From NCBI GenBank assembly GCA_947650365.1, contig CANTAL010000028.1:806001-870000 (forward strand): a DNA stretch of 64,000 bases, given 5' to 3'. Below the pieces are notes generated by a model, which was given only the letters and a program-made list of their open reading frames with translations, searched no databases and was not told the DNA's origin. This DNA comes from Chamaelirium japonicum. Taxonomy: Eukaryota; Streptophyta; Magnoliopsida; Liliales; Melanthiaceae. This document shows, piece by piece, positions 1 to 12,488 of the stretch; positions within the stretch are counted from its first letter, which is position 1; each line of letters starts with the position of its first letter. A program made the position numbers and the translations under genes.

Positions 1-175
1 TCTAATTCCTTCGGACGATCCATTCTAATTCATTCGTACGATCTATTCTAATTCATTCGTACGATCCATTCTAATTCATTCGTACGATCCATTCTAATTC
101 CTTCGTACGATCCATTCTAATTCATTCGTACGATCCATTCTAATTCATTCGTACAATCTATTCGAATTCATTCGT
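1..175 (+). repeat. F block 1
   Basis: Plain 23-bp units with two CCTTCG variants. It ends at a class a switch. Its left end lies outside the window. Confidence 0.9.
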
Positions 176-560
176 ACGAATGGATACATTCGTGTGAATG
201 AATTAGAATGGATCGTACGAATGAGTAAGAATGGATCGTACGAATGAAATAGAATGGATTGCACGAATGAATTAGAATGGATCGTACGAATGAATTAGAA
301 TGGATCGTGTGAAAGAATTAGAATGGATTGTATGAATGAATTAGAATGGATCGTACGAAGGAATTAGAATGGATCGTACGAATGAATTAGAATAGATCGT
401 ACGAATGAATTAGAATAGATCGTACGAATGAATTAGAATGGATCGTACGAATGAATTAGAATGGATCGTGTGAAAAAATTAGAATGGATCGTACGAATGA
501 ATTAGAATGGATCGTGCGAATGAATTAGAATAGATTGCGCGAATGAATTAGAATGGATCG
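1..560. repeat. Left copy of a 2,961-bp spaced duplication
   Basis: ACAATCTATT before the class a switch is at 153 and again at 3,114, and the CGAAGGAATT variant is at 356 and 3,317, both 2,961 bp apart. The copy may begin before the window. The same order is also found at the three supermonomer class a sites. Confidence 0.8.
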
Positions 561-1068
561 TGCGAATGAATTAGAATGGATCGTATGAATGAATTAGAAT
601 GGATCGTACGAATGAATTAGAATAGATTGCGCGAATGAATTAGAATGGATCGTACGAATGAATTAGAATGGATCGTACGAATAAATTAGAATGGATCGTA
701 CGAATAAATTAGAATGAATTAGAATGGATCGTACGAATAAATTAGAATGGATACATTTGTCCGAATGAATTAGAATGGATCATACGAATGAGTAAGAATG
801 GATCGTATGAATGAAATAGAATAGATTGTATGAATGAATTAGAATGGATTCGTACGAATGAATTAGAATGGATACATTCGTGCGAATGAATTAGAATGGA
901 TCATACCAATGAGTAAGAATGGATCGTACGAATGAAATAGAATGGATTGTGCGAATGAATTAGAATGCATCGTACGAATGAATTAGAATGGATCGTGTGA
1001 AAGAATTAGAATGGATTGTATGAATGAATTAGAATAGATCGTATGAATGAATTAGAATGGATCGCACG
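176..1068 (-). repeat. R block 2
   Basis: Starts with cassette K (28-bp unit with GTGTG). Many units carry TTGCGCG or CGTATG changes. Three K starts (178, 752, 868). Ends at a class e switch. Confidence 0.9.
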
Positions 1069-3136
1069 AATGTATCCATTCTAATTCATTCGTACGAATC
1101 CATTCTAATTCATTCGTACAATCCATTCTATTTCATTCGTACGATCCATTCTTACTCATTCGTATGATCCATTCTAATTCATTCGCACGAATGTATCCAT
1201 TCTAAATCATTCGTACGATCCATTCTAATTCATTCGTACGATCCATTCTAAATCATTCGTACAATCCATTCTATTTCATTCGTACGATCAATTCTAATTC
1301 ATTAGCACGATCCATTCTAATTCATTCGTACGATCAATTCAAATTCATTCACACGATCCATTCTAATTCATTCGTACAATCCATTCTATTTCATTCGTAT
1401 GATCCATTCTTACTCATTCGTATGATCCATTCTAATTCATTCGCACGAATGTATCCATTCTAATCCATTCGTACGATCCATTCTAATCCATTCGTACGAT
1501 CCATTCTAATTCATTCGCATGAATGTAACCATTCTAATTCATTCATTTGATCCATTCTAATTCATTCGTACGATCCATTCTAATTCATTCATCCGATCCA
1601 TTCTAATTCATTCTCACGAATGTATCCATTCTAATTCATTCGTACGATCAGTTCTAATTCATTCACAAAATCTATTCTAATTCATTCATACGATCCATTC
1701 TAATTTATTCACACGAATGTATCCATTCTAATTCATTCATACGATCCATTCTAATTCATTCGTACGATCCATTCTAATTCACTCATACGATCCATTCTAA
1801 TACATTCATACGATCCATTCTAAATCATTTGCATGAATATATCCATTCTAATTCATTCGTACGATCCATTCTAATTCATTCGTACGATCTATTCTATTTC
1901 ATTCGTACGATCCATTCTTACTCATTCGTACGATCCATTCTAATTCATTCGTCCGATCCATTCTAATTCATTCGCACGAATGTATCCATTCTAATTCATT
2001 TACACGATCCATTCTAATTCATTTCTATGATCTATTCTAATTCATTCGTACGATCCATTCTAATTCATTCTAATTCATTCGTACGATCCATTCTATGATC
2101 CATTCTAATTCATTCATACGATCCATTCTAATTCATATGCACAAAGGTATCCATTCTAATCCATTCGTAGGATCCATTCTAATCCATTCGTACGATACAT
2201 TCTAATTCATTCGTGCGATCCTTTCTAATTTATTCGCACGAATGTATCCATTCTAATTCATTCGTACGATCCATTCTAATTCATTCGCACAATCTATTCT
2301 AATTCATTCATACGATCCATTCTAATTCATTCGCACGAATGTATCCATACTAATTCATTCATACGATCCATTCTACTTCATTCGTACTATCCGTTCTAAT
2401 TCACTCATACGATCCATTATAATTCATTCATACGATCCATTCTAATTCATTTGCACAAAGGTATCCATTCTAATTCATTTGTACGATCCATTCGAATTCA
2501 TTTGCACGATCCATTCTAATTCATTCGTACGATCCATTCTAATTCATTCGTACGATCCATTCTAAATCATTCGCACGATCCATTTTAATTCATTCGTACA
2601 ATCTATTCTATTTCATTCGTACGATCCATTCTTACTCATTCGTATGATCCATTCTAATTCATTCGGACGAATGTATCCATTCTAATTTATTCGTACGATC
2701 CATTCTAATTCATTCGTACGATCCATTCTAATTCATTCGTACGATCCATTCTAATTCATTCGTCCGATCCATTCTAATTCATTCACACGATCTATTCTAA
2801 TTCATTCGTACGATCCATTCTAATTGCTTTATATAATCCATTTTAATTCATTCGTACGATCCATTCTAATTCACTCAGACGATCCATTCTAATACATTCA
2901 TACGATCCATTCTAATTCATTAGCATGAATATATCCATTCGAATTCATTCGTATGATCCATTCTAATTCCTTCGTACGATCCATTCTAATTCATTCGTAC
3001 GATCTATTCTAATTCATTCGTATGATCCATTATAATTCATTCGTACGATCCATTCTAATTCCTTCGTACGATCCATTCTAATTCATTCGTACGATCCATT
3101 CTAATTCATTCGTACAATCTATTCTAATTCATTCGT
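1069..3136 (+). repeat. F block 3
   Basis: A long F run with about a dozen 28-bp units, cassette M near 1,528 and an N unit near 2,120. A partial unit is stacked at 2,085-2,100 (CTATGATCCATT). Near 2,825 a TTGCTTTATATAATCC unit is unusually diverged. Confidence 0.9.
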
Positions 3137-3521
3137 ACGAATGGATACATTCGTGTGAATGAATTAGAATGGATCGTACGAATGAGTAAGAATGGATCGT
3201 ACGAATGAAATAGAATGGATTGCACGAATGAATTAGAATGGATCGTACGAATGAATTAGAATGGATCTTGTGAAAGAATTAGAATGGATTGTATGAATGA
3301 ATTAGAATGGATCGTACGAAGGAATTAGAATGGATCGTACGAATGAATTAGAATGGATCGTACGAATGAATTAGAATAGATCGTACGAATGAATTAGAAT
3401 GGATCGTACGAATGAATTAGAATGGATCGTGTGAAAGAATTAGAATGGATCGTACGAATCAATTAGAATGGATCGTGCGAATGAATTAGAATAGATTGCG
3501 CGAATGAATTAGAATGAATCG
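2962..3521. repeat. Right copy of the 2,961-bp spaced duplication
   Basis: It shares with 1-560 the CCTTCGTACG variants, the class a switch and the following R run (28-bp unit, GAGTAAG, GAAATAG, TTGCACG, GTGAAAG). Beyond about 3,521 the monomer order differs. Confidence 0.75.
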
Positions 3522-4342
3522 TACGAATGAATTAGAATGGATCGTACGAATGAATTAGAATAGATTGCACGAATGAATTAGAATGGATCGTACGAATGAA
3601 TTAGAATGGATCGTACGAAGGAATTAGAATGGATCGTACGAATGAATTAGAATGGATCGTACGAATGAATTAGAATGGATCTTACGAAATGAATGAATTA
3701 GAATGGATCGTACGAATGAATTAGAATGGATACATTCGTGTAAATGAATTAGAATGGATCGGACGAATGAATTAGAATGGATCGTACGAATAAATTAGAA
3801 TGGATCGTACGAATGAATTAGAATGGATCGTACGAATAAATTAGAATGGATCGTACCCATGAGTAAGAATGGATCGTACGAATGAAATAGAATGGATCGT
3901 GTGAAAGAATTAGAATAGATCGTATGAATGAATTAGAATGGATCCTATGAATGAATTAGAATTGATCGTACGAATGAAATAGAATGGATTGCACGAATGA
4001 TTTAGAATGGATCGTACGAATGAATTAGAATGGATCGTGTGAAAGAATTAGAATGCATTGTATGAATGAATTAGAATGGATCGTACGAATGAATTAGAAT
4101 GGATCGTACGAAGGAATTAGAATGGATCGTACGAATGTATTAGAATGTATCCCATGAATGAATTAGAATGGATCGTACGAATGAATTAGAATGGATCGTA
4201 CGAATGAATTAGAATGGATACATTTGTGCGAATGAATTAGAATGGATCGTACGAATGGATTAGAATGGATCGTACGAATGGATTAGAATGGATACATTCG
4301 TGCGAATGAATTAGAATGGATCATACGAATGAGTAAGAATGG
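3137..4342 (-). repeat. R block 4
   Basis: Opens with the class a/K order shared with block 2. CTTACGAAATG near 3,682 is an irregular-length unit. Ends abruptly in GAGTAAGAATGG joined to TCTAATTC, with about four bases of the unit missing. Confidence 0.9.
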
Positions 4343-4393
4343 TCTAATTCATTCGTACGATCCATTCTAATTCATTCGTATATTCCTTTCTCA
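4343..4393 (+). repeat. F block 5, short and irregular
   Basis: About two F monomers, the last one strongly diverged (TATTCCTTTCTCA at 4,381-4,393) and fused to an R unit starting GATCCTACG. Both edges are one-off junctions not seen elsewhere in the window. Confidence 0.8.
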
Positions 4394-5694
4394 GATCCTA
4401 CGAATGAATTAGAATGGATCGTACGAATGAATTAGAATGGATCGTACGAATGAATTAGAATGGATCGTGCGAATGAATTAGAATGGATCGTACGAATGAA
4501 TTAGAATGGATCGTACGAATGAATTAGAATGGATCGTGCTAATGAATTAGAATTGATCGAACGAATGAATTAGCATGGATCGTGCTAATGAATTAGAATG
4601 GAACGTACGAATGAATTAGAATGGATCGTGTGAAAGAATTAGAATGGATCGTGTGAAAGAATTAGAATGGATCGTGTGAAAGAATTAGAATGGATCGTAC
4701 GAATGAATTAGAATGGATTGTGCGAATGAATTAGAATGGACCGTACCAATGAATTAGAATGGATCGTATGAATAAATTAGAATGGATACATTCGTGCGAA
4801 TGAATTAGAATGGATCGGACGAATGAATTAGAATGGATCGTACGAATGAATTAGAATGGTTACAATCATGCGAATGAATTAGAATGGATCGTACGAATGG
4901 ATTAGAATGGATCGTACGAATGAATTAGAATGGATCATACGAATGAGTAAGAATGAATCGCACGAATGAATTAGAATGGATACATTTGTGCGAATGAATT
5001 AGAATGGATCGTACGAATGAATTAGAATGGATCGTACGAATGAATTAGAATGGATACATTTGTGCGAATGAATTAGAATGGATCGTACGAATGAATTAGA
5101 ATGGATCGTATGAATGAATTAGAATGGATCGTACGAATGAATTAGAATGGATCGTACGAATGAATTAGAATGGATCGTACGAATGAATTAGACTGGATCG
5201 TACGAATGAATTTGAATGGATACATTTGTGCGTATGAATCTAAATGGATTGTATGAATTAATTACAATGGATTGTACGAATGAATTAGAATGGATCGTAC
5301 GAATGAATTAGAATAGCTCATACGAATGAATTAGAATGAATCGTATGAATGAATTAGAATGGTTACATTCGTGCGAATGAATTAGAATAGATCGTACGAA
5401 TGAATTCGAATGGATCGTACGAATAAATTAGAATGGATCGTGGGAATGAATTAGAATGGATCGTACGAATGAATTAGAATGGATCCACCGAATGAGTTAG
5501 AATGGATCATACAAATGAATTAGAATGGATTGTACGAATGAATTAGAACGGATTGTGCGAATGAATTAGAATGGATCGTATGAATGAATAAGAATGGATC
5601 ATACGAATGAATTAGAATGGATCGTGCGAATGAATTAGCATGAATCGTACGAATGTATTAGAATGGATCGTACGAATGAATTAGAATGAATCGT
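4394..5694 (-). repeat. R block 6
   Basis: Holds cassette L in R orientation (4,532-4,600), a run of three GTGTGAAAG units (4,627-4,690) and the AATCTAAATGG and CCACCG markers. Ends at a class h switch. Confidence 0.9.
4532..4600 (-). repeat. Cassette L in R orientation, 69 bp
   Basis: This is the reverse complement of the F cassette L: GTGCTAATG, then GATCGAACG with TTAGCATG, then GTGCTAATG. R copies also lie near 55,868, 59,936 and 61,207. It shows that cassettes already marked by substitutions were inverted. Confidence 0.85.
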
Positions 5695-5800
5695 ACGATC
5701 CATTCTAATTCATTCGTATGATCCATTCTAATTCATTCGCACGAATGTATCCATTCTAGTTCATTCGTACGATCCATTCTAGTTCATTCGTACGATCCAC
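5050..5800. repeat. Older third relative of the 14.8/20.9-kb segment
   Basis: AATCTAAATGG near 5,236 and CCACCGAATGAG near 5,485 are both 9,603 bp left of their counterparts at 14,839 and 15,088. The class h switch at 5,694 matches those at 15,297 and 21,361. More single-base differences than the other two copies share suggest an earlier split. Confidence 0.72.
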
Positions 5801-6511
5801 TCTAATTCATTTGTACGATCCATTCTAATTTATTCGTATGATCCATTCTAATTAATTCGTATGATCCATTCTAATTCATTCGTACGATCCATTCTAATTC
5901 ATTCATACAATCCATTCTAATTCATTCGCACGAATGTATCCATTCTAATTAATTCGTACGATCCATTCTAATTCATTCGTATGATCCATTCTTATTCATT
6001 CGCACGATCCAGTCTAATGGATTCGCACGATCCATTCTAATTCATTCGCACGAATGTATCCATTCTAATTCATTCGTACGATTCATTCTAATTCATTAAT
6101 ATGATCCATTCTAATTCATTCGCACGATCCATTCTAATTCATTCGTACGATCCATTCTAATTCATTCATACGATCCATTCTAATTCATTCGCACGATCCA
6201 TTCTAATTCATTCGTACAATCTATTCTATTTCATTCGTACGATCCATTCTTACTCATTCGTATGATCCATTCTAATTCATTCGGACGAATGTATCCATTC
6301 TAATTTATTCGTACGATCCATTCTAATTCATTCGTACGATCCATTCTAATTCATTCGTATGATTCATTCTAATTCAATCTTCCGATCCATTCTAATTCAT
6401 TCGCACGAATGTATCCATTCTAATTCATTCGTACGGTCCATTCTAATTCATTCGCACAATCCATTCTATTTCATTCGTACGATCCATTCTTACTCATTCG
6501 TATGATCCATT
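5695..6511 (+). repeat. F block 7
   Basis: 28-bp units near 5,732, 5,926 and 6,046, GATCCAGTCTAATGG near 6,006, then CTATTTC/CTTACTC/GGACGAATG. Ends at CCATTATGG (class d). Confidence 0.9.
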
Positions 6512-6828
6512 ATGGATACATTCTTCGAATGAATTAGAATGGATCATACGAATGAGTAAGAATGGATCGTGCGAATGAATTAGAATGGATCGTACGAATG
6601 AATTAGAATGGATCGTGTGAAAGAATTAGAATGGATTGTATGAATGAATTAGAATCGATCGTATGAATGAATTAGAATGGATCGTACGAATGAATTAGAG
6701 TGGATCGTACGAATGAACTAGAATGGATACATTCGTGCGAATGAATTAGAATGGATCGTACGAATGAATTAGAATGGATCGTACGAATGAATTAGAATGG
6801 ATCTTACGAATGAATTAGAATGGATCGT
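6512..6828 (-). repeat. R block 8
   Basis: Starts with a shortened 28-bp unit (ACATTCTTCG), then part of cassette K. Ends at a class m switch. Confidence 0.9.
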
Positions 6829-7442
6829 GCGATCCATGCTAATTCATTTGTTCGATCAATTCTAATTCATTAGCACGATCCATTCTAATTCATTCATACG
6901 ATCCATTCTAATTCATTCGCACGATCCATTCTAATTCATTCGTACGATCCATTCTAATTCTTTCACACGATGCATTCTAATTCATTCGTACGATCCATTC
7001 TAATTCATTCCTATGATCTATTCTAATTCATTCGTACGATCCATTCTAATTTTATTCGTACGATCCATTCTAATTCATTCGCTCGAATGTATCCATTCTA
7101 ATCTATTCATTCGATCCATTCTAATCCATTTGTACGATCCATTCTAATTCATTCACATGAATGTAACCATTCTAATTCATTCATTTGATCCATTCTAATT
7201 CATTCGTACGATCCATTCTAATTCATTCGTCCGATCCATTCTAATTCATTCGCACGAATGTATCCATTCTAATCCATTCGTAAGATCCATTCTAATTCAT
7301 TCGTACAATCCATTCTAATTCATTCGTATGATCCATTCTAATTCATTAATATGATCCATTCTAATTCATTCGTACGATCCATTCTAATTCATATGCACAA
7401 AGGTATCCATTCTAATTCATTTGTACGATCCATTCTAATTCA
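6829..7442 (+). repeat. F block 9
   Basis: Order L, CTTTCACAC, GCTCGAATG 28-bp unit, M and N. It is copied as block 13 at 2,125 bp distance. Ends at class i. Confidence 0.9.
7380..7407 (+). repeat. Cassette N in F orientation (28-bp variant)
   Basis: A 28-bp unit with ATATGCACAAAGGTATC. F copies also lie near 2,120, 9,505, 36,751, 47,008 and 57,895. Confidence 0.85.
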
Positions 7443-7923
7443 GGATCGTACGAATGAATTAGAATGGATACATTCGTGCGAATGAATTAGAATTGATCGT
7501 ACGAATGAATTAGAATGGATCGTGCGAATGAATTAGAATGGATCGTACGAATGAATTAGAAAGGATCGTACGAATGAACTAGAATGGATACATTCGTGCG
7601 AACGAATTAGAATGGATCGTACGAATGAATTAGAATGGATCGTACGAATGAATTAGAATGGATCATACGATTGAATTAGAATGGATACATTCGTGCGAAT
7701 GAATTAGAATGGATCGGACGAATGAATTAGAATGGATCGTACGAATGAATTAGAATGGATCAAATGAATGAATTAGAATGGATCGTACGAATGAATTAGA
7801 ATGGATCGTACGAATGAATTAGAATGGATCGTACGAATGAATTAGAATGGATACATTCGTGCGAATGAATTAGAATGGATCGGACGAATGAATTAGAATG
7901 GATCGTACGAATGAATTAGAATG

Positions 7924-7974
7924 GATCAAATGAATGAATTAGAATGGTTACATTCATGCGAATGAATTAGAATG
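7924..7974 (-). repeat. Cassette M in R orientation, 51 bp
   Basis: GATCAAATGAATG followed by a 28-bp unit starting GTTACATTCATGCG, the exact reverse of cassette M. Other R copies lie near 10,073, 28,140, 38,397, 48,654, 52,036 and 62,581. Confidence 0.85.
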
Positions 7975-8164
7975 GATCGTACGAATGGATTAGAATGGAT
8001 CGTACGAATGGATTAGAATGGATACATTCGAGCGAATGAATTAGAATGGATCGTACGAATGAAATTAGAATGGATCGTACGAATGAATTAGAATAGATCG
8101 TACGAATGAATTAGAATGGATTGTACGAATGAATTAGAATGGATCGTACGAATAAATTAGAATG

Positions 8165-8353
8165 GATACATTCGTCCGAATGAATTAGAATGGATCATAC
8201 GAATGAGTAAGAATGGATCGTACGAATGAAATAGAATAGATTGTACGAATGAATTAGAATGGATCCTACGAATGAATTAGAATGGATCGTGTGAAAGAGT
8301 TAGAATGGATTGTATGAATGAATTAGAATGGATCCTATGAATGAATTAGAATG
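8165..8353 (-). repeat. Cassette K: eight-monomer higher-order unit, 189 bp
   Basis: In order: a 28-bp unit starting GATACATTCG, then seven 23-bp units marked by CATACGAATGAGTAAG, GAAATAG, TTGTACG, CCTACG, GTGTGAAAG, TTGTATG and CCTATG. The same order, whole or partial, starts near 178, 3,142, 10,313, 16,859, 22,880, 25,177, 28,629, 31,719, 35,480, 49,757, 55,106 and elsewhere. Its reverse reading (CTATTTC, CTTACTC, then a 28-bp unit) is common in F blocks. This is the clearest old higher-order repeat in the array. Confidence 0.85.
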
Positions 8354-8387
8354 GATCATGAGAATGAATTCGAATGGATCGTACGAA

Positions 8388-8793
8388 TTCATTCTAATTC
8401 ATTCATACAATCCATTCTAATTCTTTCACACGATCCATTCTAATTCATTCGTACGTTCCAATCTAATTCATTAGCACGATCCATGCTAATTCATTCGTTC
8501 GATCAATTCTAATTCATTAGCACGATCCATTCTAATTCATTCGTATGATCCATTCTAATTCCTTCGTACGATCCATTCTAATTCATTCGTATGATCTATT
8601 CTAATTCATTCGTACGATCCATTCTAATTCCTTCGTACGATCCATTCTAATTCCTTCGTACGATCCATTCTAATTCATTCGTACGATCCATTCTAATTCA
8701 TTCGTGCAATCCATTCTATTTCATTCGTATGATCCATTCTTACTCATTCGTACGATCCATTCTAATTCATTCACACGAATGTATCCATTCGTA
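8388..8793 (+). repeat. F block 11
   Basis: CATACAAT, CTTTCACAC, L, several CCTTCG units, CTATTTC/CTTACTC, then a 28-bp unit leading to class b. Copied as block 15. Confidence 0.9.
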
Positions 8794-8953
8794 CGAATGA
8801 ATTAGAATAGATTGTACGAATGAATTAGAATGGATCGTACGAATGAATTAGAATGGATCGTACGAATGAATTAGAATGGATCGTACGAATGAATTAGAAT
8901 GGATCGTACGAATGAATTAGAATGGATCTTATGAATGAATTAGAATGGATCGT
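8794..8953 (-). repeat. R block 12
   Basis: About seven plain R monomers between a class b and a class m switch. It begins the second 2.1-kb copy. Confidence 0.9.
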
Positions 8954-9567
8954 GCGATCCATGCTAATTCATTCGTTCGATCAATTCTAATTCATTAGCA
9001 CTATCCATTCTAATTCATTCGTACGATCCAATCTAATTCATTCGCACGATCCATTCTAATTCATTCGTACGATCCATTCTAATTCTTTCACACGATGCAT
9101 TCTAATTCATTCGTACGATCCATTCTAATTCATTCCTATGATCTATTCTAATTCATTCGTACGATCCATTCTAATTTTATTCGTACGATCCATTCTAATT
9201 CATTCGCTCGAATGTATCCATTCTAATCTATTCGTACGATCCATTCTAATCCATTCGTACGATCCATTCTAATTCATTCGCATGAATGTAACCATTCTAA
9301 TTCATTCATTTGATCCATTCTAATTCATTCGTACGATCCATTCTAATTCATTCGTCCGATCCATTCTAATTCATTCGCACGAATGTATCCATTCTAATCC
9401 ATTCGTAAGATCCATTCTAATTCATTCGTACAATCCATTCTAATTCATTCGTACGATCCATTCTAATTCATTAATATGATCCATTCTAATTCATTCGTAC
9501 GATCCATTCTAATTCATATGCACAAAGGTATCCATTCTAATTCATTCGTACGATCCATTCTAATTCA
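8954..9567 (+). repeat. F block 13
   Basis: Near-copy of block 9 with isolated base changes (CGTTCG for TGTTCG at the start). Ends at class i. Confidence 0.9.
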
Positions 9568-10535
9568 GGATCGTACGAATGAATTAGAATGGATACATTC
9601 GTGCGAATGAATTAGAATTGATCGTACGAATGAATTAGAATGGATCGTGCGAATGAATTAGAATGGATCGTACGAATGAATTAGAAAGGATCGTACGAAT
9701 GAACTAGAATGGATACATTCGTGCGAACGAATTAGAATGGATCGTACGAATGAATTAGAATGGATCGTACGAATGAATTAGAATGGATCGTACGAATGAA
9801 TTAGAATGGATCATACGAATGAATTAGAATGGATACATTCGTGCGAATGAATTAGAATGGATCGGACGAATGAATTAGAATGGATCGTACGAATGAATTA
9901 GAATGGATCAAATGAATGAATTAGAATGGATCGTACGAATGAATTAGAATGGATCGTACGAATGAATTAGAATGGATCGTACGAATGAATTAGAATGGAT
10001 ACATTCGTGCGAATGAATTAGAATGGATCGGACGAATGAATTAGAATGGATCGTACGAATGAATTAGAATGGATCAAATGAATGAATTAGAATGGTTACA
10101 TTCATGCGAATGAATTAGAATGGATCGTACGAATGGATTAGAATGGATCGTACGAATGGATTAGAATGGATACATTCGAGCGAATGAATTAGAATGGATC
10201 GTACGAATGAAATTAGAATGGATCGTACGAATGAATTAGAATAGATCGTACGAATGAATTAGAATGGATTGTACGAATGAATTAGAATGGAACGTACGAA
10301 TAAATTAGAATGGATACATTCGTCCGAATGAATTAGAATGGATCATACGAATGAGTAAGAATGGATCGTACGAATGAAATAGAATAGATTGTACGAATGA
10401 ATTAGAATGGATCCTACGAATGAATTAGAATGGATCGTGTGAAAGAATTAGAATGGATTGTATGAATGAATTAGAATGGATCCTATGAATGAATTAGAAT
10501 GGATCGTGAGAATGAATTCGAATGGATCGTACGAA
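9568..10535 (-). repeat. R block 14
   Basis: Near-copy of block 10 with one additional plain monomer near 9,770 and GGAACGTACG near 10,287. Ends at class c. Confidence 0.9.
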
Positions 10536-10941
10536 TTCATTCTAATTCATTCATACAATCCATTCTAATTCTTTCACACGATCTATTCTAATTCATTCGT
10601 ACGTTCCAATCTAATTCATTAGCACGATCCATGCTAATTCATTCGTTCGATCAATTCTAATTCATTAGCACGATCCATTCTAATTCATTCGTATGATCCA
10701 TTCTAATTCCTTCGTACGATCCATTCTAATTCATTCGTACGATCTATTCTAATTCATTCGTACGATCCATTCTAATTCCTTCGTACGATCCATTCTAATT
10801 CCTTCGTACGATCCATTCTAATTCATTCGTACGATCCATTCTAATTCATTCGTGCAATCCATTCTATTTCATTCGTATGATCCATTCTTACTCATTCGTA
10901 CGATCCATTCTAATTCATTCACACGAATGTATCCATTCGTA
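10536..10941 (+). repeat. F block 15
   Basis: Near-copy of block 11. Ends at class b. Confidence 0.9.
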
Positions 10942-11364
10942 CGAATGAATTAGAATAGATTGTACGAATGAATTAGAATGGATCATACGAATGAATTAGA
11001 ATGGATCGTACGAATGAATTAGAATGGATCGTACGAATGAATTAGAATAGATCGTACGAATGAATTAGAATGGATCGTACGAAGGAATTAGAATGGATCG
11101 TACGAATGAATTAGAATGAATATATTCGTCCAAATGAATTAGAATGGATCGTATGAATGTATTAGAATGGATCGTATGAGTGAATTAGAATGGATCGTAC
11201 GAATGAATTAGAATGGATTGTATGAATGAATTAGAATGGATCGTACGAATGAATTAGAATGGATCATACGAATTAATTAGAATGGATCATACGAATGAAT
11301 TAGAATGGATCATACGAATGAATTAGAATGGATCGTATGAATGAATTAGAATGGATACATTCGT
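10942..11364 (-). repeat. R block 16
   Basis: Plain and CATACG units with ATATTCGTCCAAATG near 11,108. It ends inside a 28-bp unit (ACATTCGTGCGATCC), a junction seen once. Confidence 0.9.
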
Positions 11365-12463
11365 GCGATCCATTCTAATTCATTCGCACAATCCATTCTA
11401 TTTCATTCGTACGATCCATTCTTACTCATTGGTACGATCCATTCTAATTCATTTGCACGAATGTATCCATTCTAATTCATTCGTACGAATCCATTCTAAT
11501 TAATTCGTAGAATCTATTCTATTTCATTCGTTAGATCCATTCTAATTCATTCGTACGATCCATTCTAATTCATTCGTACGATCCATTCTAATTCATTCAT
11601 AGGATCTATTCTAATTCATTCATACAATCCATTCTAATTCATTCGCACGAATGTATCCATTCTAATTCATTCGTACGATCAGTTCTAATTCATTCACAAA
11701 ATCTATTCTAATTCATTCATACGATCCATTCTAATTCATTCACACGAATGTATCCATTCTAATTCATTCATACGATCCATTCTATTCATTCGTACGATCC
11801 ATTCTTACTCATTGGTACGATCCATTCTAATTCATTCGCACGAATGTATCCATTCTAATTCATTCGTACGAATCCATTCTAATTCATTCGTACGATCCAT
11901 TCTAATACATTCATACGATCCATTCTAATTCATTTGCACGAATATATCCATTCTAATTCATTCGTACGATCCATTCTAATTCCTTCGTACGATCCATTCT
12001 AATTCATTCGTACGATCTATTCTAATTCATTTGTACGATCCATTCTAATTCATTCGTACGATCCATTCTAATTCCTTCGTACGATCCATTCTAATTCATT
12101 CGCACGAATGTATCCATTCTAGTTCATTCGTACGATCCATTCTAATTCAATCGTACGATCCATTCTAATTCATTCATACGATCTATTCTATTTCATTCAT
12201 ACAATCCATTCTAATTCTTTCACACGATCCATTCTAATTCATTCGTATGATCCATTCTAATTCATTCGTACGATCCATTCTAATTCATTTGTACGATCCA
12301 TTCTAATTCATTCGTACAATCCATTCTATTTCATTCGTACGATCCATTCTTACTCATTCGTATGATTCATTCTAATTCATTCGCACGAATGTATCCATTC
12401 TAATTCAATCATACAATCCATTCTAATTCATTCCGTATGATCCATTCTAATTCATTCGTACGA
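11365..12463 (+). repeat. F block 17
   Basis: Several 28-bp units, CATAGGATC, GATCAGTTC with CACAAAATC, and an ATTCCGTATG unit one base longer near 12,431. Ends in the perfect palindrome. Confidence 0.9.
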
Positions 12464-12488
12464 TCGTACGAATGAATTAGAATGGATC
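12439..12488. repeat. Perfect 50-bp spacer-free palindrome at a switch
   Basis: An F monomer and an R monomer meet at a shared GATC (12,462-12,465), giving 25-bp arms that pair without a mismatch. The first mismatch outward is a T against G at 12,438/12,489, the kind of change CpG loss would give. The same junction type at 60,485-60,516 has 16-bp perfect arms. It could form a cruciform or hairpin. Confidence 0.93.

Larger units (their letters stand above)
7443..8387 (-). repeat. R block 10
   Basis: Contains cassette M in R orientation twice in part (7,760 and 7,924) and a full cassette K (8,165-8,353). Ends GAATTCGAATGG then GAATTC (class c). Copied as block 14. Confidence 0.9.
6780..11080. 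repeat. 2.1-kb tandem duplication (two copies)
   Basis: Class m switches at 6,828 and 8,953 and class i switches at 7,443 and 9,568 are both 2,125 bp apart. Further right the offset becomes 2,148 bp (the class b switch at 8,793 against 10,941), one 23-bp monomer more. The extra unit is one plain R monomer near 9,770. The edges blur into plain monomers near 6,780 and 11,080. Differences are few, so this is a fairly young event. Confidence 0.9.

Noticed and set aside
4381-4393. Unique insertion
   Set aside because: The first bases match the CGTATATTCC monomer variant seen near 20,326, and TTTCT resembles the ATTCT of a normal unit, so this is better read as a diverged partial monomer.
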